The translations under genes were made by a program, and so were the position numbers. From NCBI GenBank assembly GCA_913058295.1, contig CAJXRD010000001.1, positions 124,001 through 188,000 of the forward strand: 64,000 nt of DNA. Direction: 5' to 3'. Source of the stretch: an uncultured Flavobacteriales bacterium. Lineage in GTDB: Bacteria; Bacteroidota; Bacteroidia; Flavobacteriales; Flavobacteriaceae. Below, in pieces: positions 44,334 to 52,447 of this stretch. Under the pieces are notes generated by a model, which saw only the letters and a list, made by a program, of their open reading frames with translations, had not been told where the DNA came from and made no database searches. Position 1 is the stretch's first letter. Every line of letters starts with the position of its first letter.

Positions 44334-44834
44334 ATGAAAATTATTAAAACTAGCCTACTTGCTATTGTATTATTGTTTTTTATTACTTCTTGTTCAAAAG
44401 ACGATAGTCTTACTGAAGAAACAAATTATACAATTGATTTAAATTTAGCACAAGAAACAGATTGGTTACTTGCCGATGACATTCTTGTTCTTGTTAATGA
44501 GCATAGAACATCCATTGGTCTTAATATCATTGAAAGAGATCAACAATATGCATCTGCATACGCTGTTGAACATACCAAATACATGATAGAAAACAAACTT
44601 GTTAATCATGATAACTTTGGATCTCGATCTGCAGCCTTAAAAAACAGAGGAGCAAAACGTGTAGGTGAAAATGTTGCTTATGGTTATGAAACTGCAGAAA
44701 GTGTAGTTTATGCTTGGTTACATAGTCCTGGACATAAAGATATAATAGAAGGAAATTATACACATTCTGGATTTGGTATAATGCCAAATGAAGATGGAGT
44801 ATTCTTTTTTACACAAATTTTCTATAGTAAATAA
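44334..44834 (+). CDS. CAP domain lipoprotein
   Basis: The 166-residue protein has a lipoprotein signal (VLLFFITSCSKDD, cysteine near 20) and one CAP (SCP/PR-1) domain: VNEHRTSIGLNII, HTKYMIENKLVNHDNF, VGENVAYGY and LHSPGHKDIIEGNYTHSGFGI, containing the family's conserved His and Glu. In bacteria such proteins are secreted envelope proteins of mostly unknown role. It is expected to be lipid-anchored outside the inner membrane. It is preceded by a consensus promoter. Confidence 0.93.
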   Translation: MKIIKTSLLAIVLLFFITSCSKDDSLTEETNYTIDLNLAQETDWLLADDILVLVNEHRTSIGLNIIERDQQYASAYAVEHTKYMIENKLVNHDNFGSRSAALKNRGAKRVGENVAYGYETAESVVYAWLHSPGHKDIIEGNYTHSGFGIMPNEDGVFFFTQIFYSK

Positions 44835-44860
44835 TATTACTTTTTCAATTCAAGCATTTG

Positions 44861-44892
44861 CCGTATTTTTACGTGATTACTTAAAAATACGG
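44861..44892 (+). promoter_or_regulatory. Perfect inverted repeat adjacent to the nbaC start codon
   Basis: The arms CCGTATTTTTA and TAAAAATACGG (11 bp, perfect) enclose a 10-base loop and end two bases before the ATG of the 3-hydroxyanthranilate dioxygenase gene. It could be an operator for a dimeric regulator, an RNA hairpin that controls translation, or a terminator of the CAP gene lacking a T run. Confidence 0.55.
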
Positions 44893-44894
44893 CT

Positions 44895-45431
44895 ATGGCT
44901 ATTTTAGAACCTTTTAACCTTAACAAATGGATTGACGAAAATCGAGATTTGTTAAAACCCCCAGTTGCAAACAAAAATTTATATGTTAAGTCTAAAGACT
45001 ATATTGTTATGATAGTTGCTGGACCTAATGCTCGTAATGATTATCATTATAATGAAACCGAAGAGTTATTCTACCAACTAGAAGGGAATATTCAGGTTAA
45101 TATTCAGGAAAACGGAGAAAAGAAGGAAATGAAACTTGGCCCAGGAGACATGTTTTTGCTCCCAGCAAATACTCCTCATTCTCCAAACAGAAGTGAAGGA
45201 TCTATTGGTTTAGTGGTAGAGCGTGTCCGAAAGGGTAAAAACCTTAATGACGGATTGATGTGGTTTTGTGATAATTGTAATCATAAACTGCATGAAGTTT
45301 ATTTCGAATTATTAGATGTAGAAAAAGACTTTCAACCCCACTTTAAACACTTTTATACTTCAGAAGAGTTAAGAACCTGTGATAACTGTGAAACTGTAAT
45401 GGATACAGACCCTCGTTTTATAGGCGATTAA
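44895..45431 (+). CDS. nbaC: 3-hydroxyanthranilate 3,4-dioxygenase
   Basis: This cupin enzyme opens the ring of 3-hydroxyanthranilate with oxygen in the kynurenine route of tryptophan breakdown and quinolinate/NAD synthesis. The 178-residue protein has the iron ligands H51, E57 and H95 (NDYHYNETEELFYQ, PANTPHSPNRS) and the C-terminal rubredoxin-like site C125-x2-C128 and C162-x2-C165 found in bacterial forms. No other kynurenine gene is in the window. A perfect inverted repeat ends just before its start codon. Confidence 0.95.
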   Translation: MAILEPFNLNKWIDENRDLLKPPVANKNLYVKSKDYIVMIVAGPNARNDYHYNETEELFYQLEGNIQVNIQENGEKKEMKLGPGDMFLLPANTPHSPNRSEGSIGLVVERVRKGKNLNDGLMWFCDNCNHKLHEVYFELLDVEKDFQPHFKHFYTSEELRTCDNCETVMDTDPRFIGD

Positions 45432-45505
45432 TAAGCCATTTCTACTTACAAATACGAAACAGGGTTTCCTTTTCAGAATTCTTTTAAATTCTTATTAGGA
45501 ATCCA

Positions 45506-45513
45506 TACCTTTG
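45506..45513 (+). promoter_or_regulatory. Candidate promoter -7 box for the ALDH7 gene
   Basis: TACCTTTG matches TAnnTTTG and lies 35 bases before the aldehyde dehydrogenase ATG. A TTTT, rather than TTTG, is at the expected upstream position. Confidence 0.55.
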
Positions 45514-45547
45514 CACCCTTAATTTAAGATTAAAAAAACTAAAAAAT

Positions 45548-47101
45548 ATGGCTACTGTAGCAACTGCATTTGGAATTGAAGACGCCTTAAAAAAATTAGG
45601 AGTTAACGAAATAAACAAAGGAACATCCACTGGATCTAACTGGTTTTCTGAAGGAGAAATGATATCTTCTTATTCACCGGTAGACGGAAAATTAATAGGA
45701 AAAGTAACTACTACTACTAAGGAAGATTACGAAAAAGTAATTGAAACTGCACAGTCTGCTTATAAAGACTGGAGAAAAGTTCCTGCACCACAACGTGGAG
45801 AAATTGTACGTCAGTTTGGAAATAAACTTAGAGAATTAAAAGAGCCTCTAGGTCAATTGGTTTCTTTCGAAATGGGGAAATCTCTTCAAGAAGGATATGG
45901 TGAGGTTCAAGAAATGATAGATATCTGTGATTTTGCTGTTGGATTATCTAGACAATTGAATGGTCAAACGATTCCATCAGAACGTCCAGAACACGTAATG
46001 AGAGAGCAATGGCATTCTATTGGGATTGTTGGTATAATATCGGCATTTAATTTTCCAGTAGCTGTTTGGGCTTGGAATACAGCTTTAGCTTGGATTTGTG
46101 GAGATGTTTGTGTTTGGAAAGGTTCTGAGAAAGCACCTTTATGTACAGTTGCTTGTCAAAATATCATAGCGGACGTTTTAAAAGAAAATAATTTACCAGA
46201 AGGAATCTCTTGTATCATTAATGGAGACTACAAAGTTGGTGAAATGATGACTACCGATACTAGAATACCTTTAGTTTCTGCTACTGGTTCTACAAGAATG
46301 GGTAGAATTGTTGGAGCTACCGTTGCGGAACGTTTTGGAAAATCTTTATTAGAATTAGGAGGGAACAATGCAATTATCATTACTCCAACTGCCGAATTAA
46401 AAGTGGTAGTTCCTGGTGCTGTATTTGGAGCTGTTGGTACTGCTGGACAACGTTGTACTTCAACTAGAAGATTGATCATTCATGAATCGGTTTATAATAA
46501 AGTAAGAGATGCTATTGTTGGAGCTTATGGACAAATAGTAATTGGGAACCCATTAGATGAAACCAAACATATGGGACCATTAATAGATAAAGATGCTGTA
46601 AATGCATATTTAGCTGCAATCGAAAAAGCAAAAGCGGAAGGCGGAAACGTATTAGTAGAAGGTGGTGTTTTAGAAGGGGAAGGATTTGAAAGTGGATGTT
46701 ATGTAAAACCTGCCATTGTGGAAGCTGAAAACCATTTTGAAATTGTACAACACGAAACATTTGCTCCTATTTTATATTTAATGAAATATAGTGGAGATGT
46801 TGAAAATGCAATTGATATGCAAAATGGAGTTGCTCAAGGTTTATCTTCTGCAATTATGACCAATGAAATGAAAGAAGCAGAAAAATTCTTATCCTATGCA
46901 GGATCTGATTGTGGTATTGCCAATGTAAATATTGGAACTTCTGGAGCTGAAATTGGAGGAGCTTTTGGAGGTGAAAAAGAAACTGGTGGTGGCCGTGAGT
47001 CTGGATCTGATGCTTGGAAAGTATATATGAGAAGACAAACCAATACCGTAAATTACTCAGACGAATTACCCTTAGCACAAGGGATTAAGTTTGATTTGTA
47101 A
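45548..47101 (+). CDS. Aldehyde dehydrogenase, ALDH7 (antiquitin-like)
   Basis: The 517-residue protein belongs to the ALDH7 branch, whose members oxidise alpha-aminoadipic semialdehyde (piperideine-6-carboxylate) in lysine catabolism with NAD. It carries SAFNFPVAVWAWNTALAW, the catalytic glutamate in LLELGGNNAII and the nucleophilic cysteine in TAGQRCTSTRRL, and the branch-typical GGAFGGEKETGGGRESGSDAWK near the end (split). It may also serve osmoprotection. It has its own promoter box and a bidirectional terminator, so the adjacent nbaC gene need not be functionally linked. Confidence 0.93.
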   Translation: MATVATAFGIEDALKKLGVNEINKGTSTGSNWFSEGEMISSYSPVDGKLIGKVTTTTKEDYEKVIETAQSAYKDWRKVPAPQRGEIVRQFGNKLRELKEPLGQLVSFEMGKSLQEGYGEVQEMIDICDFAVGLSRQLNGQTIPSERPEHVMREQWHSIGIVGIISAFNFPVAVWAWNTALAWICGDVCVWKGSEKAPLCTVACQNIIADVLKENNLPEGISCIINGDYKVGEMMTTDTRIPLVSATGSTRMGRIVGATVAERFGKSLLELGGNNAIIITPTAELKVVVPGAVFGAVGTAGQRCTSTRRLIIHESVYNKVRDAIVGAYGQIVIGNPLDETKHMGPLIDKDAVNAYLAAIEKAKAEGGNVLVEGGVLEGEGFESGCYVKPAIVEAENHFEIVQHETFAPILYLMKYSGDVENAIDMQNGVAQGLSSAIMTNEMKEAEKFLSYAGSDCGIANVNIGTSGAEIGGAFGGEKETGGGRESGSDAWKVYMRRQTNTVNYSDELPLAQGIKFDL

Positions 47102-47118
47102 TAAAAAGATTAAATATT

Positions 47119-47151
47119 AAAAAAAACCGCTTCATTCGAAGCGGTTTTTTT
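47119..47151. terminator. Bidirectional terminator between ALDH7 and phosphatase genes
   Basis: AAAACCGCTTC-ATTC-GAAGCGGTTTT with A and T runs on both sides. The stem sits between two convergent genes and overlaps the last codon of the minus-strand phosphatase gene. Confidence 0.88.
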
Positions 47152-47878
47152 ATGGATTCCTTCCTCTTTCCTCAGGGTATAATTCCCAAACCGGATCACT
47201 TTGCCAATACTCTTTGGTATCTACATCAATTATAGATAAAGGCCCTTTAAAAGCTGCTCCAGTATCTATATTCCATACAGATGCAAAATTTACAGGTGTT
47301 GATATTCCAATTTTTGTGGTAGCAGTATGGCCTAAATAAACCTCCTTAAAGAGTTTAAGACGTTTCGGATACTTTGGGTCTTGTATAGAAAGATTCTTAT
47401 CCATAGCGCAAACCATTTCCCATAAAGATCGGTCCCAATAAGGGGTATGGTCATAATATTCGTATTGTGGTCCTTTTTCATTTGTAAATCCCGCATGGCA
47501 ATACAATCTGTTCTCTGAATCTATGTAAAAATTTTGAAGCTGTTCAAAAAACCGAAGGTGTTTTTCCAACTCTATTTCTGAAAGGGATTCGTAACTTTTA
47601 ATACTGGACTCTCCCCCATGTTGCAACCACATGGATTTTGCATCCCCAAACTTTAAATATTGATAAAGCAAATCATCATGATTTCCACGTAAAAAAATAC
47701 AAGAATAGGTTTCAGAAAAATGAATTAAAAAGGAAACGACTTCAGCAGATTCACTCCAACCATCTACATAATCTCCCAGAAATATAAAATGATCTTTAGT
47801 GGAAGGTGTTATTTGCTGCAACACCTGTTTTAAGGCTTTTAAACCACCGTGTATGTCTCCAACGATTAGGGTTCTCAT
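47150..47878 (-). CDS. Metallophosphoesterase, serine/threonine phosphatase-like
   Basis: Started at 47878 the protein has 242 residues and begins MRTLIVGDIHGG, the first metal motif of the PPP/calcineurin family; a longer frame to 47947 adds a non-matching stretch. Motifs follow in order: LGDYVDGWSES, FLRGNHDDLLY, and the late YLGHTATTKIG with YCHAGF between. It may be a protein phosphatase or a diadenosine tetraphosphatase-like enzyme. Its start overlaps the stop codon of the zinc-ribbon gene by 4 bases (ATGA), so the two are translated together. Confidence 0.9.
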   Translation of the reverse strand: MRTLIVGDIHGGLKALKQVLQQITPSTKDHFIFLGDYVDGWSESAEVVSFLIHFSETYSCIFLRGNHDDLLYQYLKFGDAKSMWLQHGGESSIKSYESLSEIELEKHLRFFEQLQNFYIDSENRLYCHAGFTNEKGPQYEYYDHTPYWDRSLWEMVCAMDKNLSIQDPKYPKRLKLFKEVYLGHTATTKIGISTPVNFASVWNIDTGAAFKGPLSIIDVDTKEYWQSDPVWELYPEERGRNP

Positions 47879-48966
47879 GAGTTTGTTAATAAAAATAATA
47901 ATGCAATAATGACAATTATAAAAAGTACAAAAAAGAATATTTTCCAAAAAGAATAAGGTCGTTGCCCAGCGAGTTTTCCAGTTTGCCCATTTACAAAAAA
48001 GTTATATCGCTTCTCTTTAAAAGTATAAGCACTAATATATACAGGGAGCAATATGTGTTTAAAAGTTTCTTCAGATAGGTTCATATCTAAGGAAGAAACT
48101 CTTTGTGTATCTCCTCCAATATCCCTTTTGGCCCAACGTGTTGCTATTTCATAAGCTCCTTTTTGAGCTTCTAAATGACCACTTTTTAAGGTGATGGTAT
48201 ATTTTTCAGTAACAAAACCAGAAAGGTAACTACTATCAAAAGGTTGTAATAGCTTTAAGTTCCAATAGGCTATTTTTTTTGGAATGAGGCCCATTTTTTG
48301 TTTGGAAGCTTTTGTAAGCGTATCGTCTACAAAACCATTAATAGTACCACTAGCGGGATACCATCGAGTTTTTCGTTCGGTTACTGTTCTTCTGTTTTTG
48401 CCACTACCTACCGTTTTAGTAACATAATAATATTCTCCTCTTTGCCCAGAATAGTTTGCAAATAATTGTGCGTCGAAAGTCCAATAAGGAGAATAAAGAC
48501 CTTTGGTATTTTGAGGGTCTAATGTCGCTTTTTTTAGTTTATTGGGAGCAAACCACAAGCCATTCACCCACTTTTTAAATACTTCATGCGCTTTTTTTTG
48601 ATCGATCTGAAAAGGCAGAACTGCACCGGGAACAATCCACTCCTCTTTATAAGTCTCTTCTACAATTAATGGCATGCTGCAATAAATACAATGCAGCGAT
48701 TTATAATGCTCTTCAACATGTTGATTAGCGCCACAATTTTTACAATGAAGCATGGTAATTTCTTCACTATGCGATTGCCCTCCCATTTCACTTAAATAGG
48801 GTTTAAGTTCTAATTCTTCAAAGCTATTTTCAGAAGGAAAAATAGTTTCGGTATGACTACAGTATTCACATTTTAGTTCTGTAGTACCTGGAGCATATAG
48901 TAATTCCGACCCACAGTTAATGCAGGCTCTTTTTATTTCGGATTTTTGAGGAATTTTCTCTTCCAT
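47875..48966 (-). CDS. Membrane-anchored double zinc-ribbon protein
   Basis: The 363-residue protein begins with two zinc ribbons of the CxxC...CxxC type (CINCG...CEYC near residues 16-36 and CKNCG...CIYC near 75-97), continues through a long beta-rich domain with YSPYWTFDA and RKTRWYPASG, and ends with one transmembrane helix (about 338-360). Similar proteins are sometimes mislabelled as PriA helicase, but no helicase motif exists. It overlaps the phosphatase gene and lies next to an SPFH/GYF protein, a neighbour pair seen in bacterial membrane stress clusters. The exact function is not known. Confidence 0.75.
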   Translation of the reverse strand: MEEKIPQKSEIKRACINCGSELLYAPGTTELKCEYCSHTETIFPSENSFEELELKPYLSEMGGQSHSEEITMLHCKNCGANQHVEEHYKSLHCIYCSMPLIVEETYKEEWIVPGAVLPFQIDQKKAHEVFKKWVNGLWFAPNKLKKATLDPQNTKGLYSPYWTFDAQLFANYSGQRGEYYYVTKTVGSGKNRRTVTERKTRWYPASGTINGFVDDTLTKASKQKMGLIPKKIAYWNLKLLQPFDSSYLSGFVTEKYTITLKSGHLEAQKGAYEIATRWAKRDIGGDTQRVSSLDMNLSEETFKHILLPVYISAYTFKEKRYNFFVNGQTGKLAGQRPYSFWKIFFFVLFIIVIIALLFLLTNS

Positions 48967-49002
48967 GTTTTTTAAAAGGGAGGTAATAACAAGCGGTACT
49001 TT

Positions 49003-49060
49003 TGTCTGTTCGAGCGTAGTCGAGAACTAAAATTAGGTTTCGACTGCGCTCAACCTGACA
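49003..49060. repeat. REP-like inverted pair, family 2
   Basis: The left arm contains GTTCGAGCGTAGTCGAGAAC and the right arm GGTTTCGACTGCGCTCAACC, with TGTC/TGACA at the ends; together they form an imperfect 58-base palindrome. It fills most of the 102-base gap between the SPFH and zinc-ribbon genes, on the transcript that joins them. Confidence 0.7.
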
Positions 49061-49068
49061 AATAAATG

Positions 49069-50190
49069 CTATTGAGGTGGAAGCGGTGGTGGCGTATTAC
49101 TTCCTAAGAACACTTTTAATTCTTCCACTTTTTTTAATGCTGTCCAGTTTCCCATTCCTTGCTTCCATACTAGAGTGTCTTTGTTTACGGTACGATTGGC
49201 AAATAGAGCTTTTAACAGGTCAAATGTTACGGGACCCGCTTGTTGTCCGTTTGCAGCATAATAATACTGTAGGGCAACTGGCATTGGTGGAGGCATTGCT
49301 CCCCCTTGTTGTTGTCCGCCCATTTGCGGACTCATTAATCCTCCCATTTGTTGTGCGAGAACAAAACCCATTCCCATTCCCATTCCTGCTCCAGCGGTAC
49401 CGCCTTCATTTTTTGCAGCAGCTTCTATCGCTTTTGCAGTTTTAAATTTGGTTAATTTATCCAAATCCAATTTATCGATTCGGCTATACTCGAAGATTTC
49501 TTTTTTAAGTTCTTCGGGCATAGAAACATTTTCGATAAAGAATTTCTCTAAAGAAATACCCACGCTAATAAACTCTGGCAGCATGACTTCTTTGCAAGTT
49601 TCCGAAAGCTCGGTAGTATTTGCAGCATATAATTCTATCGGAAGATTAGCTTCCCCAACAGTATCGGTAAAACGGGTAGCGATTAAACTTTTAAGATGTT
49701 CATTAATTTCAAAATTGGTAAAATTATTATCGGTCCCTACAATATCAACAATAAATTTCCCAGCATCGTTTATTCTATAAGCATAGCTTCCAAAGGCTCT
49801 AATCTCCACCAAACCAAAGCGATCATCACTTAAGGTAATAGGGTTTTTAGTGCCCCATTTTTCATCGGTAAAAAGGTGTGTATTTACAAAATATACCTCT
49901 ACTTTAAAAGGACTATCAAAACCATATTTCCAACCTTTTAAGGTAGTTAGAATAGGCATGTTTTGTGTGTTTAAAGTATAAGTTCCAGGTTCATAAACAT
50001 CTGCTAACTGACCTTCATTAATGAGAACTGCAACTTGACCTTCGCGAACGATGAGTTTCGCATTGTTTTTTATTTCGTTTTGGTAACGCTCAAAACGATG
50101 ACAGATGGTATCGTCTGTATAATCTAGCCACTCAATAATGTCTATAAATTCGTGACTTAGTTTTTCTTTTATTTTATCGAAAATACCCAT
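49069..50190 (-). CDS. SPFH domain protein with C-terminal GYF-like domain
   Basis: The 373-residue protein starts with an SPFH/virion-core-like domain (about 1-260) containing KLIVREGQVAVLINEGQLAD and VDIVGTDNNFTNFEIN. It has a glycine- and glutamine-rich linker (GGTAGAGMGMGMGFVLAQ, GGQQQGGAMPPP) and a GYF_2-like domain at 305-360 (QYYYAANGQQAGPVTFDLL, WKQGMGNWTALKKVEEL) that could bind proline-rich peptides, such as the PPPLPPQ tail found at its own C terminus. It resembles Bacillus YdjI, which acts in envelope stress. The next genes on this strand are the zinc-ribbon and phosphatase genes. Confidence 0.85.
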   Translation of the reverse strand: MGIFDKIKEKLSHEFIDIIEWLDYTDDTICHRFERYQNEIKNNAKLIVREGQVAVLINEGQLADVYEPGTYTLNTQNMPILTTLKGWKYGFDSPFKVEVYFVNTHLFTDEKWGTKNPITLSDDRFGLVEIRAFGSYAYRINDAGKFIVDIVGTDNNFTNFEINEHLKSLIATRFTDTVGEANLPIELYAANTTELSETCKEVMLPEFISVGISLEKFFIENVSMPEELKKEIFEYSRIDKLDLDKLTKFKTAKAIEAAAKNEGGTAGAGMGMGMGFVLAQQMGGLMSPQMGGQQQGGAMPPPMPVALQYYYAANGQQAGPVTFDLLKALFANRTVNKDTLVWKQGMGNWTALKKVEELKVFLGSNTPPPLPPQ

Positions 50191-50349
50191 AGTATTGGTT
50201 TTAAATATTTGAAGGTTAAAGGTAAAGAAAGCTTAAGATAAATACAAAAGACAGATGTTATCTTATTGCCTATAAAATTAGTCTTAGTTCTAATAGAATG
50301 TTACACTTTTGATATTTACACACATAAAATCTATTTTTTATAAAGAACT

Positions 50350-51486
50350 TTAACTATACTTCATCTTCCTAAGAATCCGTACCGATTCTTTATAAGAATC
50401 GTAAACAGCACCTCCCAGTTTTTTTAAATAAGGTTTTGCTTCCAATAGTTTGGTTTTGGCCTCTGTAAAATTATTTAAAAAACAGATAAGATAAGTAGCG
50501 GGAAGGTTTTTAACGTCTTTTTTTTCCCTTGCATTTAATGGGATGCCTTTTTTTAATTTTTCAATAACAGAAAGGTTTGCATTATAAATATGATATAAGG
50601 TTTTTTTATTGAATTGAGGGGGTTCAAAAATTAAGTTCGTTTCCATTTGATAAGAACCATTTTCCTGAAAAACAATAGTAACCTCTTCTAAGGCATAGTA
50701 TTTATTTTGATTGTTCAAGCCCAAATGGACATACTCAATGATTCTAAATTCATCTTCGGTAAACGAAATACTCACCTCATCTAAGGTGGAATAAAACAAT
50801 CGTACTTGTTCGTTTATAAGTTCAATATCCACACGGGAATAATAGATGTCATCTTTTACTTTTTTCGGGTTTCCTGCCCAGCAAACCACAAACTGTTCTT
50901 TAAAAACTTTATAATTAGCATCTAGATCTTTATGGCGATGATAATTAAAATCAATGACGCCATCCAATGTATATTCAATATTGTTCTTGGCTTTATTCTC
51001 AATTGCCATTACAATTTCTGAATTTACATCCTGGATAACAATGTCGAAATCTTTAGGCATAGACATACTTCCATCCCTCAAAAAAATAGCTCCTCCCCAA
51101 TACTTCCAAATGTTTCGTCTAAGGGAGGTGATTTCTTCGGTGGCTCTAATACTAACCAATCCTACAACTTTATCTGATGGAAGGTTTGGAAAGGCCACAT
51201 TCTCATAGATAACTAATGGTGGATTACTAAGATATGCGTTGATGAGGTTTTGGATTTTACTATCATCAAAAAAATCTACTCCATTAATTTCATTGGTTTC
51301 ATCTTCTACACCAATTACAATATAGCTATTGTTTTTTGGGTTGCTATTGCTCAATGCGCAGATGTGTTTTAAAAATTTTGCCTTGCCTTCTTTAGATCCT
51401 AAATCAATCTTTCTTTTTTTATCATAGAAACTACTTTCATCATTGTGAGCTAGTAAATTCTTAATAAGAAGACGTTTGTTAATCAA
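50350..51486 (-). CDS. AlbA_2 (Schlafen-like) domain protein
   Basis: The N-terminal 140 residues match the AlbA_2/divergent AAA-4 type: LLAHNDESSFYDKKRKID, then AKFLKHICALSNSNPKNNSYIVIGVED, which is a pattern of many predicted transcription or RNA-related regulators. The remaining 230 residues are alpha/beta and I do not recognise them. The 378-residue protein has no signal peptide or membrane helix. It starts 4 bases after the SDR gene stop codon, so it is probably cotranscribed with it. A nucleic-acid-binding or nuclease role is possible; no catalytic evidence is visible. Confidence 0.75.
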   Translation of the reverse strand: MINKRLLIKNLLAHNDESSFYDKKRKIDLGSKEGKAKFLKHICALSNSNPKNNSYIVIGVEDETNEINGVDFFDDSKIQNLINAYLSNPPLVIYENVAFPNLPSDKVVGLVSIRATEEITSLRRNIWKYWGGAIFLRDGSMSMPKDFDIVIQDVNSEIVMAIENKAKNNIEYTLDGVIDFNYHRHKDLDANYKVFKEQFVVCWAGNPKKVKDDIYYSRVDIELINEQVRLFYSTLDEVSISFTEDEFRIIEYVHLGLNNQNKYYALEEVTIVFQENGSYQMETNLIFEPPQFNKKTLYHIYNANLSVIEKLKKGIPLNAREKKDVKNLPATYLICFLNNFTEAKTKLLEAKPYLKKLGGAVYDSYKESVRILRKMKYS

Positions 51487-51490
51487 TGTT

Positions 51491-52252
51491 TTATTTTTTA
51501 TTTACAATAGTACTTGAGGCTTGATCTAATGCCATCACCGTTAAATCTGCAATATTCACATGAGCAGGTCTTGTGACTGTAAACCAAATAATCTCGGCGA
51601 TATCTTTAGCTTGTAATGGTGTAAACCCTTGATAAACTTTTGAAGCTTTTTCGGTATCTCCTTTAAATCGAACCTCGCTAAATTCAGTAGCAACCATTCC
51701 TGGATTAATGGCACCAACCTTTATTCCTTTTCCGTTTAAATCAATTCTCATGCCTTGATTAATGGCATCCACCGCATATTTACTAGCGCAATACACATTT
51801 CCTTTTGGATATACTTCTTTTCCAGCAGTAGATCCAATATTGATAATATGTCCTTTTTTTCTTTCTAACATTTTTGGGAGTACCACTTTACTAATATAAA
51901 GCAATCCCTTTACATTAATGTCAATCATAGCTTCCCAGTCTTCAATTTTTCCATCTTGAAAAGAATCTAATCCATGAGCATTCCCAGCATTGTTTATTAA
52001 AATATCTATTTCTGAAAAATCCTCGGGAAGATTATTGATTTTTTGAAAAACAGCTTCTTTATCGCGAACATCAAAATTTATGGTTTGAATCTTAGAAAAA
52101 GAACACAATTCTTTTTCTAATTCATCTAAACGATTTTGTCTTCTACCACAAAGGACCAAATTAATTCCATTTTTTGCAAATATTTTAGCGGCTGCCATCC
52201 CAATTCCAGAAGTCGCACCAGTTATCAGAGCTATTTTATTTTTCATAATCAT
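51491..52252 (-). CDS. SDR family NAD(P)-dependent oxidoreductase
   Basis: A classical short-chain dehydrogenase of 253 residues: cofactor loop TGATSGIGMAAAKI near residue 12, NNAGNAHG near 90, catalytic serine in INIGSTAGKEV and the YCASKYAVDAI motif with Tyr and Lys near 157-161. An aspartate-free loop (GRRQNRLDELE) suggests NADP. It resembles the YdfG-like 3-hydroxy acid dehydrogenases by the ending of the catalytic region (PGMVATEFSEVRFKGD). A second in-frame start at 52246 is possible. It is followed by the AlbA_2 gene. Confidence 0.93.
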   Translation of the reverse strand: MIMKNKIALITGATSGIGMAAAKIFAKNGINLVLCGRRQNRLDELEKELCSFSKIQTINFDVRDKEAVFQKINNLPEDFSEIDILINNAGNAHGLDSFQDGKIEDWEAMIDINVKGLLYISKVVLPKMLERKKGHIINIGSTAGKEVYPKGNVYCASKYAVDAINQGMRIDLNGKGIKVGAINPGMVATEFSEVRFKGDTEKASKVYQGFTPLQAKDIAEIIWFTVTRPAHVNIADLTVMALDQASSTIVNKK

Positions 52253-52447
52253 AAATTTATCAAAATGGGTCTTTAATTACCAATTAAAAGTCCGTTATTT
52301 CGATTAGAAAAGTACGTATTTATACTATTTAAAAGCGTTAATTTTTTTAGCTAATTTTTAACCAAGTATTAACAAGAATTTTGATTAGAAATTTACAATT
52401 TAGCATTCCGAAATATATTTCGTTTCGAATCATTAAAAAAAGTAAAG

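Noticed and set aside
46228-47078. Minus-strand frames opposite the ALDH7 gene
   Set aside because: Shadow frames of a conserved enzyme; their compositions (Leu/His/Gln-rich) do not look like real proteins.
50350-51486. AlbA_2 (Schlafen-like) protein as an antiphage effector
   Set aside because: There is no partner gene or mobile context; the adjacent SDR is an ordinary enzyme and the C-terminal domain shows no recognised nuclease motif.
52409-52422. Palindrome CGAAATATATTTCG upstream of moxR
   Set aside because: A short AT-rich palindrome is expected by chance in this composition; it is mentioned with moxR but not called as an operator.
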